Shown in pieces: positions 28,592 through 36,758 of a stretch of 64,000 nt of DNA. Each line of letters opens with the position of its first letter. Positions within the stretch are counted from its first letter, which is position 1. Under the pieces are notes generated by a model. That model worked only from the letters and a program-made list of their open reading frames with translations. It did no database searches and was not told the DNA's origin. Origin of the DNA: an uncultured Pseudoteredinibacter sp. (GTDB taxonomy: Bacteria; Pseudomonadota; Gammaproteobacteria; Pseudomonadales; Cellvibrionaceae); NCBI RefSeq assembly GCF_947502065.1, contig NZ_CANMYE010000001.1:1535726-1599725 (forward strand). The letters run 5' to 3'. The translations under genes and the position numbers were made by a program.

Positions 28592-28701
28592 GGTGATCGT
28601 GCTGTCGAGGCGTGAAAAACCCTCAAAAACAAGGACGTTTTTGGGGAGCCCCCAGGGATGGGTTCACCGCGTGTTTTTCACGCCTCGACAGCACGATCAC
28701 C
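28592..28701. repeat. Long foldback (perfect 29-bp inverted repeat)
   Basis: Arms 28592-28620 and 28673-28701 are perfect reverse complements over 29 bp. The 52-nt spacer contains two more nested palindromes: CAAAAAC/GTTTTTG at 28624-28630 and 28637-28643, and GGGGAGCCCC at 28643-28652. The 110-nt unit would form a compound hairpin as RNA or as extruded single-stranded DNA. It looks like a mobile palindromic intergenic element rather than a terminator, because no T-tract follows. Confidence 0.75.
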
Positions 28702-28785
28702 GACTCGAAGCCCCAAGCAAAAGGGAACTAAGCAAAAAAGAATCTATACAGAAGAGGAAAAAGAAGAATAGAAAGGAAATGAAAA

Positions 28786-28813
28786 AACCGTGGCCGTCAA
28801 AGCAGCCACGGTT
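28786..28813 (-). terminator. Terminator of the 2-oxoacid oxidoreductase operon
   Basis: Nine-bp stem (AACCGTGGC 28786-28794, GCCACGGTT 28805-28813), followed on the minus strand by a T-run; 6 nt past the stop codon of the beta-subunit gene. Confidence 0.8.
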
Positions 28814-28819
28814 ATAGAT

Positions 28820-29872
28820 TTAACGAAGGCTTTCGTTAATGGCCTGTAAGGCTTTATCGCCTGGGCATAACTCAGATTCACCTAGGGTGCGCAGAGCCTT
28901 TTTACTGGTGCCAATGGTTTCGTGACAATCTTGCGAATCGGCATCCATATACAGCAAGCCCGTTAAAATCTTATCTTGGGCTTTGTAGTCTTTAATTAGC
29001 TTTAAAGCACTACGGCGATCATTCACATTCAAGTCTGCATCAGCTTTTTGCAGATGCACCACACTGCCATCATGCAAAGTAACTTCTTGTGCGGTGCCGG
29101 CACCATAATCTGCGGTAATCTCTTCACGCATTGGCACAAAATCTACAGTGCCGGTAGCGGCTAGGTGATCACGTACGTGCTCGTAGTTTTTGGTAGAACC
29201 CGGATTATTGTTAAAGGTTACACAAGGTGAAATCACATCAATTAAGGCAAAACCGCGGTGCGAAATAGCCGCCTTAATTAAGGGGATCAACTGGTTTTTA
29301 TCGCCAGAGAAACTGCGCGCGACAAAAGTTGCCCCCAGCTGCAAGGCAACACTGGCAAGGTCAATGGCTTCAAACGGGTTTGGCTCACCTTTTTTACTGA
29401 TAGAGCCTACATCGGCGGTGGCCGAATCTTGCCCTTTGGTTAAACCATAGCAGCCATTATTCTCGACCACGTACATCATGTTCAAATTACGACGCACCGC
29501 ATGGGTGAACTGCCCCATGCCAATGGAAGCTGTATCCCCATCACCCGAGACGCCCACATAGATCATCTCACGGTTTGCCATATTGGCGCCCGTCGCAACT
29601 GAAGGCATGCGACCATGTACCGAGTTAAAACCGTGTGAATTGCCTAGAAAGTAGGTCGGCGTTTTTGAGGAACAACCAATACCTGACATTTTGGCAATAT
29701 TATGTGGTGGAATTGATAATTCAAAAATCGACTGCACAATGGCGGCACTAATCGAATCATGGCCACAGCCAGCACATAGTGTCGAGATCGAACCCTCGTA
29801 ATTCTTTTTAGTAAAGCCCAACTCATTAGTGGGCAGTTCTGGGTGGCGAAAAGCCGGCTTAAAGAAACTCAT
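28820..29872 (-). CDS. 2-oxoacid:acceptor oxidoreductase, beta subunit
   Basis: Thiamine-pyrophosphate-binding subunit that decarboxylates a 2-oxoacid to acyl-CoA (2-oxoglutarate, pyruvate or a branched-chain keto acid). 350 residues: LCAGCGHDSISAAIV, GIGCSS, HGRMPSVATGANMAN, and the TPP/Mg motif from GVSGDGDTASIGMG to VVENNGCYGLTKGQ. It carries only scattered cysteines, so a full ferredoxin-like cluster domain is absent and is supplied by the third protein of the operon. Begins 23 nt after the alpha-subunit gene. Confidence 0.9.
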   Translation of the reverse strand: MSFFKPAFRHPELPTNELGFTKKNYEGSISTLCAGCGHDSISAAIVQSIFELSIPPHNIAKMSGIGCSSKTPTYFLGNSHGFNSVHGRMPSVATGANMANREMIYVGVSGDGDTASIGMGQFTHAVRRNLNMMYVVENNGCYGLTKGQDSATADVGSISKKGEPNPFEAIDLASVALQLGATFVARSFSGDKNQLIPLIKAAISHRGFALIDVISPCVTFNNNPGSTKNYEHVRDHLAATGTVDFVPMREEITADYGAGTAQEVTLHDGSVVHLQKADADLNVNDRRSALKLIKDYKAQDKILTGLLYMDADSQDCHETIGTSKKALRTLGESELCPGDKALQAINESLR

Positions 29873-29895
29873 TTCATATTCCCCTCTTCCTTCCC

Positions 29896-31755
29896 TTATT
29901 GGGCCCGTTTAATGGGCGTCACATTATCGTGCTGCACCACATCTTTCACTCGCTGAACAATGGTATCGGCCGTTATGGGCATACCATCGTAATGCAAGAT
30001 CTTGACCAGGGATTTAGGGTTTATTTCACATTCATTGACCAGTAGCTGACGCATTTGGGCATCACGGTTTTGCTCAATAACAAAAACCGTATCGTGCTCG
30101 GCAATAAAATCTTCAACTTCATGATTAAACGGGAAGGCTTTAATACGGCAGCTATCGGCGGCGATGCCCTGTTCGGCCAATTTATCAACCGCCTCTAAGG
30201 TCGCATCTTTACTGGTACCGAAATGAACCAAGCCTACTTTTTTACCACCCTCTACACTGATAATTTCAGGTGCCGGGACATAGCTTTTTGCGGTTTCCCA
30301 TTTATGCAGCAAGCGCTCCATATTCTTCACATACTCGCTGCCGTCTTCGGTATACACCGCGTATTCATCACGCGAGGTGCCACGAGTAAAGAAAGAACCT
30401 TTAGTGGGGTGCGTACCTGGATAAGTACGGTATGGAATACCATCACCATCAACATCCAAGTAGCGACCAAAACGCTCACTCATCGCTTCAAGTTCTTCGG
30501 CATTAAAAACCTTGCCGCGATCGTATTCACGGGCATCATCCCAGCTTAATGGCTCGGATAAATTATCGTTCATACCCAAATCAAGATCGGTCAGCATGAT
30601 AACCGGAGTTTGCAAACGCTCGGCCAAGTCAAAAGCCTGTGCTGTCATATCGAAGCAGTCTTTCGGCGTCGATGGGAACAGCAAGACATGCTTGGTATCA
30701 CCATGAGAGGCATAAGCGGCGGCCACAATATCGGATTGCTGTGTACGCGTCGGCATACCAGTAGACGGCCCTGCCCTTTGTACATCAATCAGAACTGTTG
30801 GAATTTCCGCAAAATAAGCCAGGCCCAAAAATTCACTCATTAAAGAGACGCCAGGCCCAGAAGTTGCGGTAAAAGCACGCGCACCATTCCAGCTGGCGCC
30901 AATTACCATACCGATTGCGGCCAGCTCATCTTCGGCCTGCACGATGGCGTAATTTTTCTGGCCGCTGGCCGGATCGATACGCATGCGCTTACAGTATTTT
31001 TCAAAACCTTCGATGACCGAGGTAGACGGCGTAATGGGATACCAGCCTGCTACGGTAGCACCGGCATATACAGCACCTAAGCCACAGGCTGTATTTCCGT
31101 CCAACAAAATACGATCGCCAACATTGTCACAACGCTTCACGGTAATGCTACAGGGGCATTCAAAATTGGCTTTGGCATATTGAAAGCCAAGCTCTAAAGC
31201 ATGCACATTTGGCGCGATTAATTTTTCTTTGCCTTTAAATTGATCGGCGATCAGGCCCGTTAGCACATCGAACTCAATGTCCAACAAAGCTGCCAGAGCG
31301 CCCACATAAATCATATTCTTAAATAGCTGACGCTGACGAGCATCCTTGTATTCATCCATGCAAATCTGCATTAAGGGAATACCGATAAAATTAATATCGT
31401 CACGATGCAAACGCAGATCTAATGGTTTGGTGTTGTCATATAAGAAGTAGCCACCAGGACTCACCTCTTTAACATCTTTAGCCATACTCTGCGGGTTTAC
31501 CGACACCATAAAATCGGTGCCGCCACGACGCCCTAGATAGCCCTTTTCGCTTACCCGTACTTCATACCAGGTCGGTAAGCCTTGAATATTAGAAGGAAAA
31601 ATATTCTTAGGGCTCATCGGAATGCCCATTCTAAAAATGGACTTTGCAAATAAGTTATTAGCACTGGCCGAGCCCGTGCCGTTTACATTAGCGAACTTAA
31701 TGACGAAATCATTGACCGCTTCAATGCTTTTTACACCTTTGGCAACTGAACTCAT
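29896..31755 (-). CDS. 2-oxoacid:acceptor oxidoreductase, fused gamma-alpha subunit
   Basis: 619 residues. The N-terminal 190 or so (VIKFANVNGTGSASANNLFAKSIFRMG, GGTDFMVSV) form the gamma domain. The rest is the alpha subunit: GNTACGLGAVYAGATVAGWYPITPSTSV, QAEDELAAIGMVIGASWNGARAFTATSGPGVSLMSE, and a C-terminal domain from GLVHFGTSK. This gamma-alpha fusion is the KorA/PorA layout of 2-oxoglutarate and 2-oxoacid ferredoxin oxidoreductases. Its start codon overlaps the stop of the GltD-like gene by 4 nt (ATGA), indicating tight coupling. Confidence 0.9.
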   Translation of the reverse strand: MSSVAKGVKSIEAVNDFVIKFANVNGTGSASANNLFAKSIFRMGIPMSPKNIFPSNIQGLPTWYEVRVSEKGYLGRRGGTDFMVSVNPQSMAKDVKEVSPGGYFLYDNTKPLDLRLHRDDINFIGIPLMQICMDEYKDARQRQLFKNMIYVGALAALLDIEFDVLTGLIADQFKGKEKLIAPNVHALELGFQYAKANFECPCSITVKRCDNVGDRILLDGNTACGLGAVYAGATVAGWYPITPSTSVIEGFEKYCKRMRIDPASGQKNYAIVQAEDELAAIGMVIGASWNGARAFTATSGPGVSLMSEFLGLAYFAEIPTVLIDVQRAGPSTGMPTRTQQSDIVAAAYASHGDTKHVLLFPSTPKDCFDMTAQAFDLAERLQTPVIMLTDLDLGMNDNLSEPLSWDDAREYDRGKVFNAEELEAMSERFGRYLDVDGDGIPYRTYPGTHPTKGSFFTRGTSRDEYAVYTEDGSEYVKNMERLLHKWETAKSYVPAPEIISVEGGKKVGLVHFGTSKDATLEAVDKLAEQGIAADSCRIKAFPFNHEVEDFIAEHDTVFVIEQNRDAQMRQLLVNECEINPKSLVKILHYDGMPITADTIVQRVKDVVQHDNVTPIKRAQ

Positions 31756-33545
31756 GATTCCGCTCCTGCTTTGGCCATTTCATAGCTAAATTTCTGCATG
31801 TCCCAAGCAGCGGTTGGGCAACGCTCAGCACACAAACCACAGTGCAGACAAACATTTTCGTCTTTCACCATCACACGGCCGGTTTGCAATTGACCTTCTG
31901 ATACCAACAGGTCCTGAGTCAAATTATTAGCAGGCACAATGAGCTTTGCCCTTAAGGCGGATTCATCCTCTTCATTGTCAACAAAGTTAATGCAATTGGT
32001 TGGGCAGATGTCGGTACAGGCATCGCACTCAATACACTTGCTCTCGGTAAACACCGTTTGAGCATCACAGTTCAAACAGCGCTGGGCTTCTGCAAATGCG
32101 AGTTGCTCATCGTAGCCAAGCTCAACCTCTAAAAGACGATCTTTAACTGAAGTAGCCACATCAGCGTGGGGAACCGCATAGCGAACATCTTCAACCACGC
32201 CATTATCGTAGCTCCACTCGTGGATACCCATCTTCTGACTCACGAGATTAGTTAATGCCGATGGGCGCTCGTTTAATACCGATTTTCCGTTCAAGAACAG
32301 ATCGATAGAAACTGCGGCATGGTGACCTTGCGCAACCGCCGTAATAACGTTGGCTGGGCCAAAGGCCGCATCGCCACCAAAGAATACTTTTGGTAAGGTA
32401 GACTGGAAGCTCTCTTCATTAACCACGGGCATATCCCATTGGCCAAACTCGATACCCAGATCGCGCTCAATCCATGGGAAGGCATTATCTTGGCCAATGG
32501 CGATGCAGACATCGTCACATTCAACCAATACTGGCTCTTCGCCTAAAGAGACTAAACTGCGCTTGCCGTTTTCATCGTACTTAGCTTCCACACGATCAAA
32601 ACGCATACCCACAAGCTTGCCATCTTCAACAACAAATTCTAGCGGCACATGGTTTTCCATCATTGGAATGCCTTCACGTTCGGCATCCTCAACCTCCCAA
32701 GGCGAAGCTTTCATTTCGCTCTTAGGGCTGCGCACAATGACTTTCACTTCGTCTGCACCGATACGCAGCGCAGTACGACAGCAATCCATGGCGGTATTAC
32801 CACCACCTAACACAATGACTTTTTTACCCACTTTATCTGTGTGTTCAAAAGCTACATTTGCCAACCACTCAATACCTAAATGAATATTGGCATCACCTTC
32901 TTCTCGGCCAGGAATTTTAAGATCACGACCGCGTGGCGCACCCGTACCCACAAACACCGCATCGTACTCTTTGTCGAGAACGGCTTTAAGGCTATCAACA
33001 TAAGTGTTGAACTGGGTGATAACGCCCATATCAAGAATGTAATTCACTTCTTGATTTAGCACTTGCTCCGGTAGACGGAAGGAAGGGATCTGACTGCGCA
33101 TAAAGCCGCCACCAAGCGGCTGATCATCATAAAGATGAACATCATAGCCAAGCGGCATCAAATCACGGGCAACCGTCAGTGAAGCTGGGCCACCGCCAAT
33201 AAGGGCGACTTTTTTACCGTTCTTTTGCTTGGGGATTTCTGGCATTCGAGCAGCCACATCCTCATCAAGCTTATTATCTGAAGCCACACGCTTCAGACGG
33301 CAAATAGCCACGGGCTCCTCTTCCACCCGCCCTCGTCGACAAGCGGGCTCACAGGGTCGATCACAAGTTCGCCCAAGCACACCAGGAAACACATTGGATT
33401 CCCAGTTGATCATATAGGCGTCGGTGTAACGGCCGGCGGCAATTAAACGGATATATTCGGGCACAGGGGTATGCGCCGGACAGGCGTACTGACAGTCCAC
33501 CACTTTGTGAAAGTGATGACCGTCTTCGGTCTTTGTAGGCTTCAC
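31752..33545 (-). CDS. GltD-like NAD(P)H/FAD iron-sulfur oxidoreductase with C-terminal 2x[4Fe-4S]
   Basis: 597 residues related to the small subunit of glutamate synthase. The N-terminal Cys-rich region (CQYACPAHTPVPEY, CDRPCEPACRRG) holds Fe-S ligands. Next come the FAD site (VALIGGGPASLTVARDLMPLGYDV) and the NAD(P)H site (VIVLGGGNTAMDCCRTAL). A C-terminal ferredoxin domain has two CxxCxxCxxxCP motifs (CIECDACTDICPTNC and CLHCGLCAERCP). As first gene of an operon with the alpha and beta oxidoreductase subunits it probably shuttles electrons between acyl-CoA formation and NAD(P). The start is a GTG at 33545. Confidence 0.88.
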   Translation of the reverse strand: MKPTKTEDGHHFHKVVDCQYACPAHTPVPEYIRLIAAGRYTDAYMINWESNVFPGVLGRTCDRPCEPACRRGRVEEEPVAICRLKRVASDNKLDEDVAARMPEIPKQKNGKKVALIGGGPASLTVARDLMPLGYDVHLYDDQPLGGGFMRSQIPSFRLPEQVLNQEVNYILDMGVITQFNTYVDSLKAVLDKEYDAVFVGTGAPRGRDLKIPGREEGDANIHLGIEWLANVAFEHTDKVGKKVIVLGGGNTAMDCCRTALRIGADEVKVIVRSPKSEMKASPWEVEDAEREGIPMMENHVPLEFVVEDGKLVGMRFDRVEAKYDENGKRSLVSLGEEPVLVECDDVCIAIGQDNAFPWIERDLGIEFGQWDMPVVNEESFQSTLPKVFFGGDAAFGPANVITAVAQGHHAAVSIDLFLNGKSVLNERPSALTNLVSQKMGIHEWSYDNGVVEDVRYAVPHADVATSVKDRLLEVELGYDEQLAFAEAQRCLNCDAQTVFTESKCIECDACTDICPTNCINFVDNEEDESALRAKLIVPANNLTQDLLVSEGQLQTGRVMVKDENVCLHCGLCAERCPTAAWDMQKFSYEMAKAGAES

Positions 33546-34006
33546 AACACGGTTCCAATTGCTACTGCTTGCGCAGGTTCATCATTATTACCCGCTTTTG
33601 GCGGGTATGGCTTATGGGGCATTTATTCAGTGGTTTACCACTCAATTGCCTCTCATTCTTTCTTTTTTATTCTGTTGAATTAGCGTTTGCTTATTCGTTC
33701 TTGTAGATGCTAACGCATATTTACTTTACAAGTAAAGAATATCTGCTTACAGATAAACAAGACAACAGAGCTTTTTCCTGTAATTCGCCGTATTCTAGTA
33801 GAAAATGAAGGAAATTTGACAGGCCAAATACGCCAATAAGTAGGTATCCACTACCAACCGTAGCAAATTGTCCAATTAATCTACAGCTAAATAAGCTTCA
33901 GTGATTAATGCCTATAAATAGTGGGCTTTTATCGAGCTTATGAGTGAATTGCCGCTAAACTGTACAAAGAGAGCTTACATAGCCAAAGACTAGCTAGGAC
34001 TGCCAC
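33546..34006. other. Divergent intergenic region (oxidoreductase operon / pilU)
   Basis: 461 bp between divergent transcription units. Near the oxidoreductase operon a 7-bp hairpin (TACCCGC 33589-33595, GCGGGTA 33601-33607) lies in the presumed 5' leader, about 45 nt before the GTG start. Otherwise AT-rich with no recognisable gene or regulator site. Confidence 0.5.
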
Positions 34007-35125
34007 ATGGAAATGAGCGACTACCTTCAATTTATGGTTGAGCATGGCGCATCGGATTTGTTTTTTAGCACCAATGCACCGGTGATGATCAAGATCGAAG
34101 GTCAGATACACCCGGTACAATCTCAGCATACAATGGCCGTTGGCGAAGTAAAAACCCTAGCCTATAGCTTGATGCAAGATCATCACATTCAACGCTTTGA
34201 ACAGGATTGGGAACTTAACTTTGCGGCCTCCATTAAAGGCCTAGCTCGCTTTCGAATTAACCTGTTGAGACAGCGCGGTGAAGTCGCCATGGTGGTGCGG
34301 CATGTGAAAACCGAAATCCCAAGCTTCGCCGAACTACACCTTCCCGCCTCTCTTAAAGAGCTAGTAATGCATCGCCGCGGACTCGTACTAGTAGCCGGCG
34401 CAACCGGCTCGGGAAAATCTACCACCATGGCCGCCATGCTGGATTATCGAAATGCCCACCATCACAGCCATATACTCACCATCGAAGACCCAATTGAGTA
34501 TCTGCACCACTATAAAAGATCCATCGTGAATCAACGAGAAATCGGCAGTGACACCCAAAGCTATGCCAGCGCCTTAAAAAATGCCATGCGCGAAGCACCC
34601 GATGTAATTTTGATTGGCGAGATTCGCGACAGCGAAACCATGCATAGCGCCATTACCTATGCTGAAACAGGACATCTATGCCTAGGAACCATTCACGCTG
34701 CCAATGCCATTGAAACCTTAGACCGCGTGTTGAACTTCTTTCCTGAAAAACAACATCGACAGCTACGCACCGATTTATCGCGCAACCTAAGAGCCATTGT
34801 TTGCCAGCGCCTTCTTATCGGCCTGGATAAAAAACGCTGGCCGGCCTTCGAAATATTGCCAGAATCACCCTATATCAGTGAACTGATCCAAAACGATAAA
34901 ATTGAAGAAATCGCCGAAGCATTAGAGCGCGGCATGGACATCGGCGCCAGAAATTTTGATGACGATATCTTCGCACTATTCCAAGAAGGAAAAATCAGCG
35001 AAGAAGAAGCACTAAGCCATGCCGACTCGCGCCACAATCTAAAAGTAAAAATGCGCCTAAGCCAAAAACAAGAGACAAGCCAATCAGAAATAAGCAACGA
35101 CCTAGACTGGGACCACAGCCCTTAA
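34007..35125 (+). CDS. pilU: Type IV pilus retraction ATPase PilU
   Basis: Hexameric ATPase of the PilT family, acting with PilT in pilus retraction and twitching. 372 residues; the N-terminus (MEMSDYLQFMVEHGASDLFF) and the long C-terminus past EEALSHADSRHNLKVKMRL resemble PilU more than PilT. Walker A GATGSGKST (131-139), Asp box IEDPIEY, Walker B DVILIGEIRD, His box GHLCLGTIHAANA. The usual neighbour pilT is not in this window. The acidic tail DLDWDHSP is typical of PilU. Confidence 0.88.
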   Translation: MEMSDYLQFMVEHGASDLFFSTNAPVMIKIEGQIHPVQSQHTMAVGEVKTLAYSLMQDHHIQRFEQDWELNFAASIKGLARFRINLLRQRGEVAMVVRHVKTEIPSFAELHLPASLKELVMHRRGLVLVAGATGSGKSTTMAAMLDYRNAHHHSHILTIEDPIEYLHHYKRSIVNQREIGSDTQSYASALKNAMREAPDVILIGEIRDSETMHSAITYAETGHLCLGTIHAANAIETLDRVLNFFPEKQHRQLRTDLSRNLRAIVCQRLLIGLDKKRWPAFEILPESPYISELIQNDKIEEIAEALERGMDIGARNFDDDIFALFQEGKISEEEALSHADSRHNLKVKMRLSQKQETSQSEISNDLDWDHSP

Positions 35126-35246
35126 ACACCCTTTAAATAGAACCAGAACTAGAGCCAAAAACAGAGATAAAATAGAACAAAAAACATCCAACAAATTAAC
35201 AACAACAAAGAAACAAAGCCAAAGCCTATACAAAACAAAAAAGCAC

Positions 35247-35275
35247 TTGACCCAAACCCCACAACCCCCTATTAT
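35247..35275 (+). promoter_or_regulatory. Promoter of the plus-strand tRNA-Arg
   Basis: TTGACC (35247-35252) and TATTAT (35270-35275) separated by exactly 17 bp, ending 13 nt before the tRNA. The same arrangement precedes the other tRNA-Arg copy at 37.7 kb, supporting it. Confidence 0.8.
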
Positions 35276-35288
35276 TCGCGCCCTCAAC

Positions 35289-35365
35289 GCACTCGTAGCT
35301 CAGCTGGATAGAGTACTCGGCTACGAACCGAGCGGTCGAAGGTTCGAATCCTTCCGAGTGCGCCA
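35289..35365 (+). tRNA. tRNA-Arg(ACG), copy 1
   Basis: 77-nt cloverleaf: 7-bp acceptor stem GCACTCG/CGAGTGC, D-arm AGCTCAGCTGGATAGAGT, anticodon stem CTCGG/CCGAG with loop CTACGAA (anticodon ACG), T-arm with GGTTCGAATCC, discriminator G and an encoded CCA. Identical in sequence to the minus-strand copy at 37602-37678. A34 should be converted to inosine by TadA, encoded at 42.5 kb. Confidence 0.97.
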
Positions 35366-35423
35366 TACAAATAAAAACGCCCCCTTAGGCTAGGCCTAAG
35401 GGGGCGTTTTTATTTGTATGGCG
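35361..35423. terminator. 63-nt palindromic terminator of tRNA-Arg copy 1
   Basis: Perfect 30-bp inverted repeat (35361-35390 and 35394-35423) with a 3-nt loop TAG. The stem includes the tRNA's last acceptor base, discriminator and CCA on the left and a mirrored TGGCG on the right, around a CGCCCCCTTAGGC/GCCTAAGGGGGCG core with flanking A and T runs. It works as a terminator in either direction. A near-identical copy lies at 37544-37606. Confidence 0.85.
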
Positions 35424-35544
35424 TTCTTGGCCGGTAAGAAACTTCGTGGTTCGACCGATTGCGACCAAGCAATCGGGACTGCGCTCAGGAGAGCGCACCC
35501 GCAGGGTCAAAATACGCCCAAGCGTATTTTGAGTCCATCCTTCT
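35424..35544 (+). repeat. Left terminal inverted repeat with three hairpins
   Basis: Contains three successive stem-loops: CCGATTGC/GCAATCGG (35455-35476), TGCGCTC/GAGCGCA (35480-35497, loop AGGA), TCAAAATACGC/GCGTATTTTGA (35507-35532, loop CCAA). Pairs with the right repeat at 37424-37543 over about 120 bp with a small number of differences. Confidence 0.75.
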
Positions 35545-35656
35545 TAACGATGCACTACCAACTACCAATTACCAATTACCACGGTAATAGGCGTGTAAAA
35601 ACAAACAATATCAATTCAACAGCCTTCTGTATGAAACCGTATAAAAAATCTCAACA

Positions 35657-35905
35657 TTACGATAACTCCAAAAAAGCTGAAACGGCGCCAAACACAAAAC
35701 ATATAAGTAAGGCCATTCCCAAAAGATAGAACCCAACAACAGTTGCCCCGAAAAACAAACCAACAATTGAATACACAATGTTCATAGCGTGAGCAGATGC
35801 GACATATTCTGCACCACAGACCTTGCACACACATGGGTGAAGCTGTGTCGAATAGATCAGATTAAATTTCCCAAGCTCTCCACCACAGCGTATGCAGCTA
35901 TACAT
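35657..35905 (-). CDS. Small zinc-ribbon membrane protein, unknown function
   Basis: 82 residues: an N-terminal CIRCGG and a CKVCGAEY pair form a likely zinc ribbon (Cys-x2-Cys twice), followed by two closely spaced hydrophobic segments (about 42-80). I do not recognise the family. It lies inside the tRNA-Arg-flanked segment, downstream of the toxin-antitoxin genes on the same strand. Coding status is likely from the structured composition, but without a second copy to compare. Confidence 0.55.
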   Translation of the reverse strand: MYSCIRCGGELGKFNLIYSTQLHPCVCKVCGAEYVASAHAMNIVYSIVGLFFGATVVGFYLLGMALLICFVFGAVSAFLELS

Positions 35906-35945
35906 CTAGATCTCTCCAGCCTCCAACTTAAAAATCAAACCCAAC

Positions 35946-36215
35946 TCACTTACCTTCAAACTCAGCGCAAGCGTAAAGATAAAATATCAAAGCCGTAAGC
36001 AACGGAGTCAGCCATAAAAAGAAACCAATACTAAATTCCTCGCCATTACCTACACCGTAAAAAAAGTACTTAGTGACGGCGAAAAACAACAAAGCCACAA
36101 AACCAACTAAAAAACCACGAATAGCAATGTGCTCAATACTCACTTGATCCTGCACCCATCTACGAGGCAAGATCGCACAGCAAATGAAGTAAATTATAAT
36201 GATTAGAGTAGCCAT
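35946..36215 (-). CDS. Small membrane protein, unknown function
   Basis: 89 residues, about three hydrophobic helices (residues 3-17, 30-52, 63-83), with a Trp/Arg linker (PRRWVQDQ) after the first. No motif I can assign. It sits 72 nt downstream of the RES toxin gene and 40 nt upstream of the zinc-ribbon gene, all on the minus strand within the inverted-repeat-bounded segment, so it may be cargo expressed from the same promoter. Confidence 0.55.
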   Translation of the reverse strand: MATLIIIIYFICCAILPRRWVQDQVSIEHIAIRGFLVGFVALLFFAVTKYFFYGVGNGEEFSIGFFLWLTPLLTALIFYLYACAEFEGK

Positions 36216-36287
36216 TGTTTATTCATACTCTTTTAGAATTTAAGGGGGAGGAATATACGGTGTAAGAACTTCCCGCAAAACCCCACC

Positions 36288-36758
36288 CTACTTCCGCAAC
36301 CTAGAATCATACCCAAAAGGCAAAACCTCTCCATACTTAAGCTTGGCAAAATCCGGATGAGCTGGATTAAGTAAATAATTATACTCCCCCATTACCGCCA
36401 CACTAGGCACTTGAAGAACGACAGAACTTTGCGCATCTACCCAGGCATCACCTGTGGCTTGAACACTAGGCGCCATGGCAGGCTCGGCCCAATCTTTGGG
36501 GAGGTCATTAAGATCGATATGTTCTACAAGGGATTCGTCAAAAGAAACCGAGACTTGACGATAGACATTGAGAATATCCGCTCGCCCCAAATGCACCAGA
36601 AGCTCCATGGCCGCTTGGGCAAGGCTGCTACCTAAATACACCACCCTAATGCCTTTAGAATTCCAGCGGCCGCCATATAGAAAAGCGCCCTCTCCCGATA
36701 TCATTTCTGCAACGCTGCTCGAAAATTCTGGGGCTGCAATACGGTAGCCGCTAAGCAC
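36288..36758 (-). CDS. RES-domain toxin (NAD-degrading type)
   Basis: 156 residues of the RES family, named for conserved Arg, Glu and Ser; characterised members are NAD+ phosphorylases/glycohydrolases or ADP-ribosylating toxins. Visible: GGRWNSKGIRVVYLGSSLAQAAMELLVHLGR with the Arg and Glu, VPSVAVMGEYNYLLNPAHPDF with the Ser, and a PFGYDSRL end. It starts at a GTG that shares one base with the antitoxin stop codon (TAGTG), the usual antitoxin-first order of this type II system. Confidence 0.9.
   Translation of the reverse strand: MLSGYRIAAPEFSSSVAEMISGEGAFLYGGRWNSKGIRVVYLGSSLAQAAMELLVHLGRADILNVYRQVSVSFDESLVEHIDLNDLPKDWAEPAMAPSVQATGDAWVDAQSSVVLQVPSVAVMGEYNYLLNPAHPDFAKLKYGEVLPFGYDSRLRK

Larger units (their letters stand above)
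28385..28819. other. Intergenic region with foldback element
   Basis: About 435 bp without a gene. It contains a 110-bp foldback repeat (28592-28701), then an A- and G-rich spacer, then the terminator of the oxidoreductase operon (28786-28813). Confidence 0.6.
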
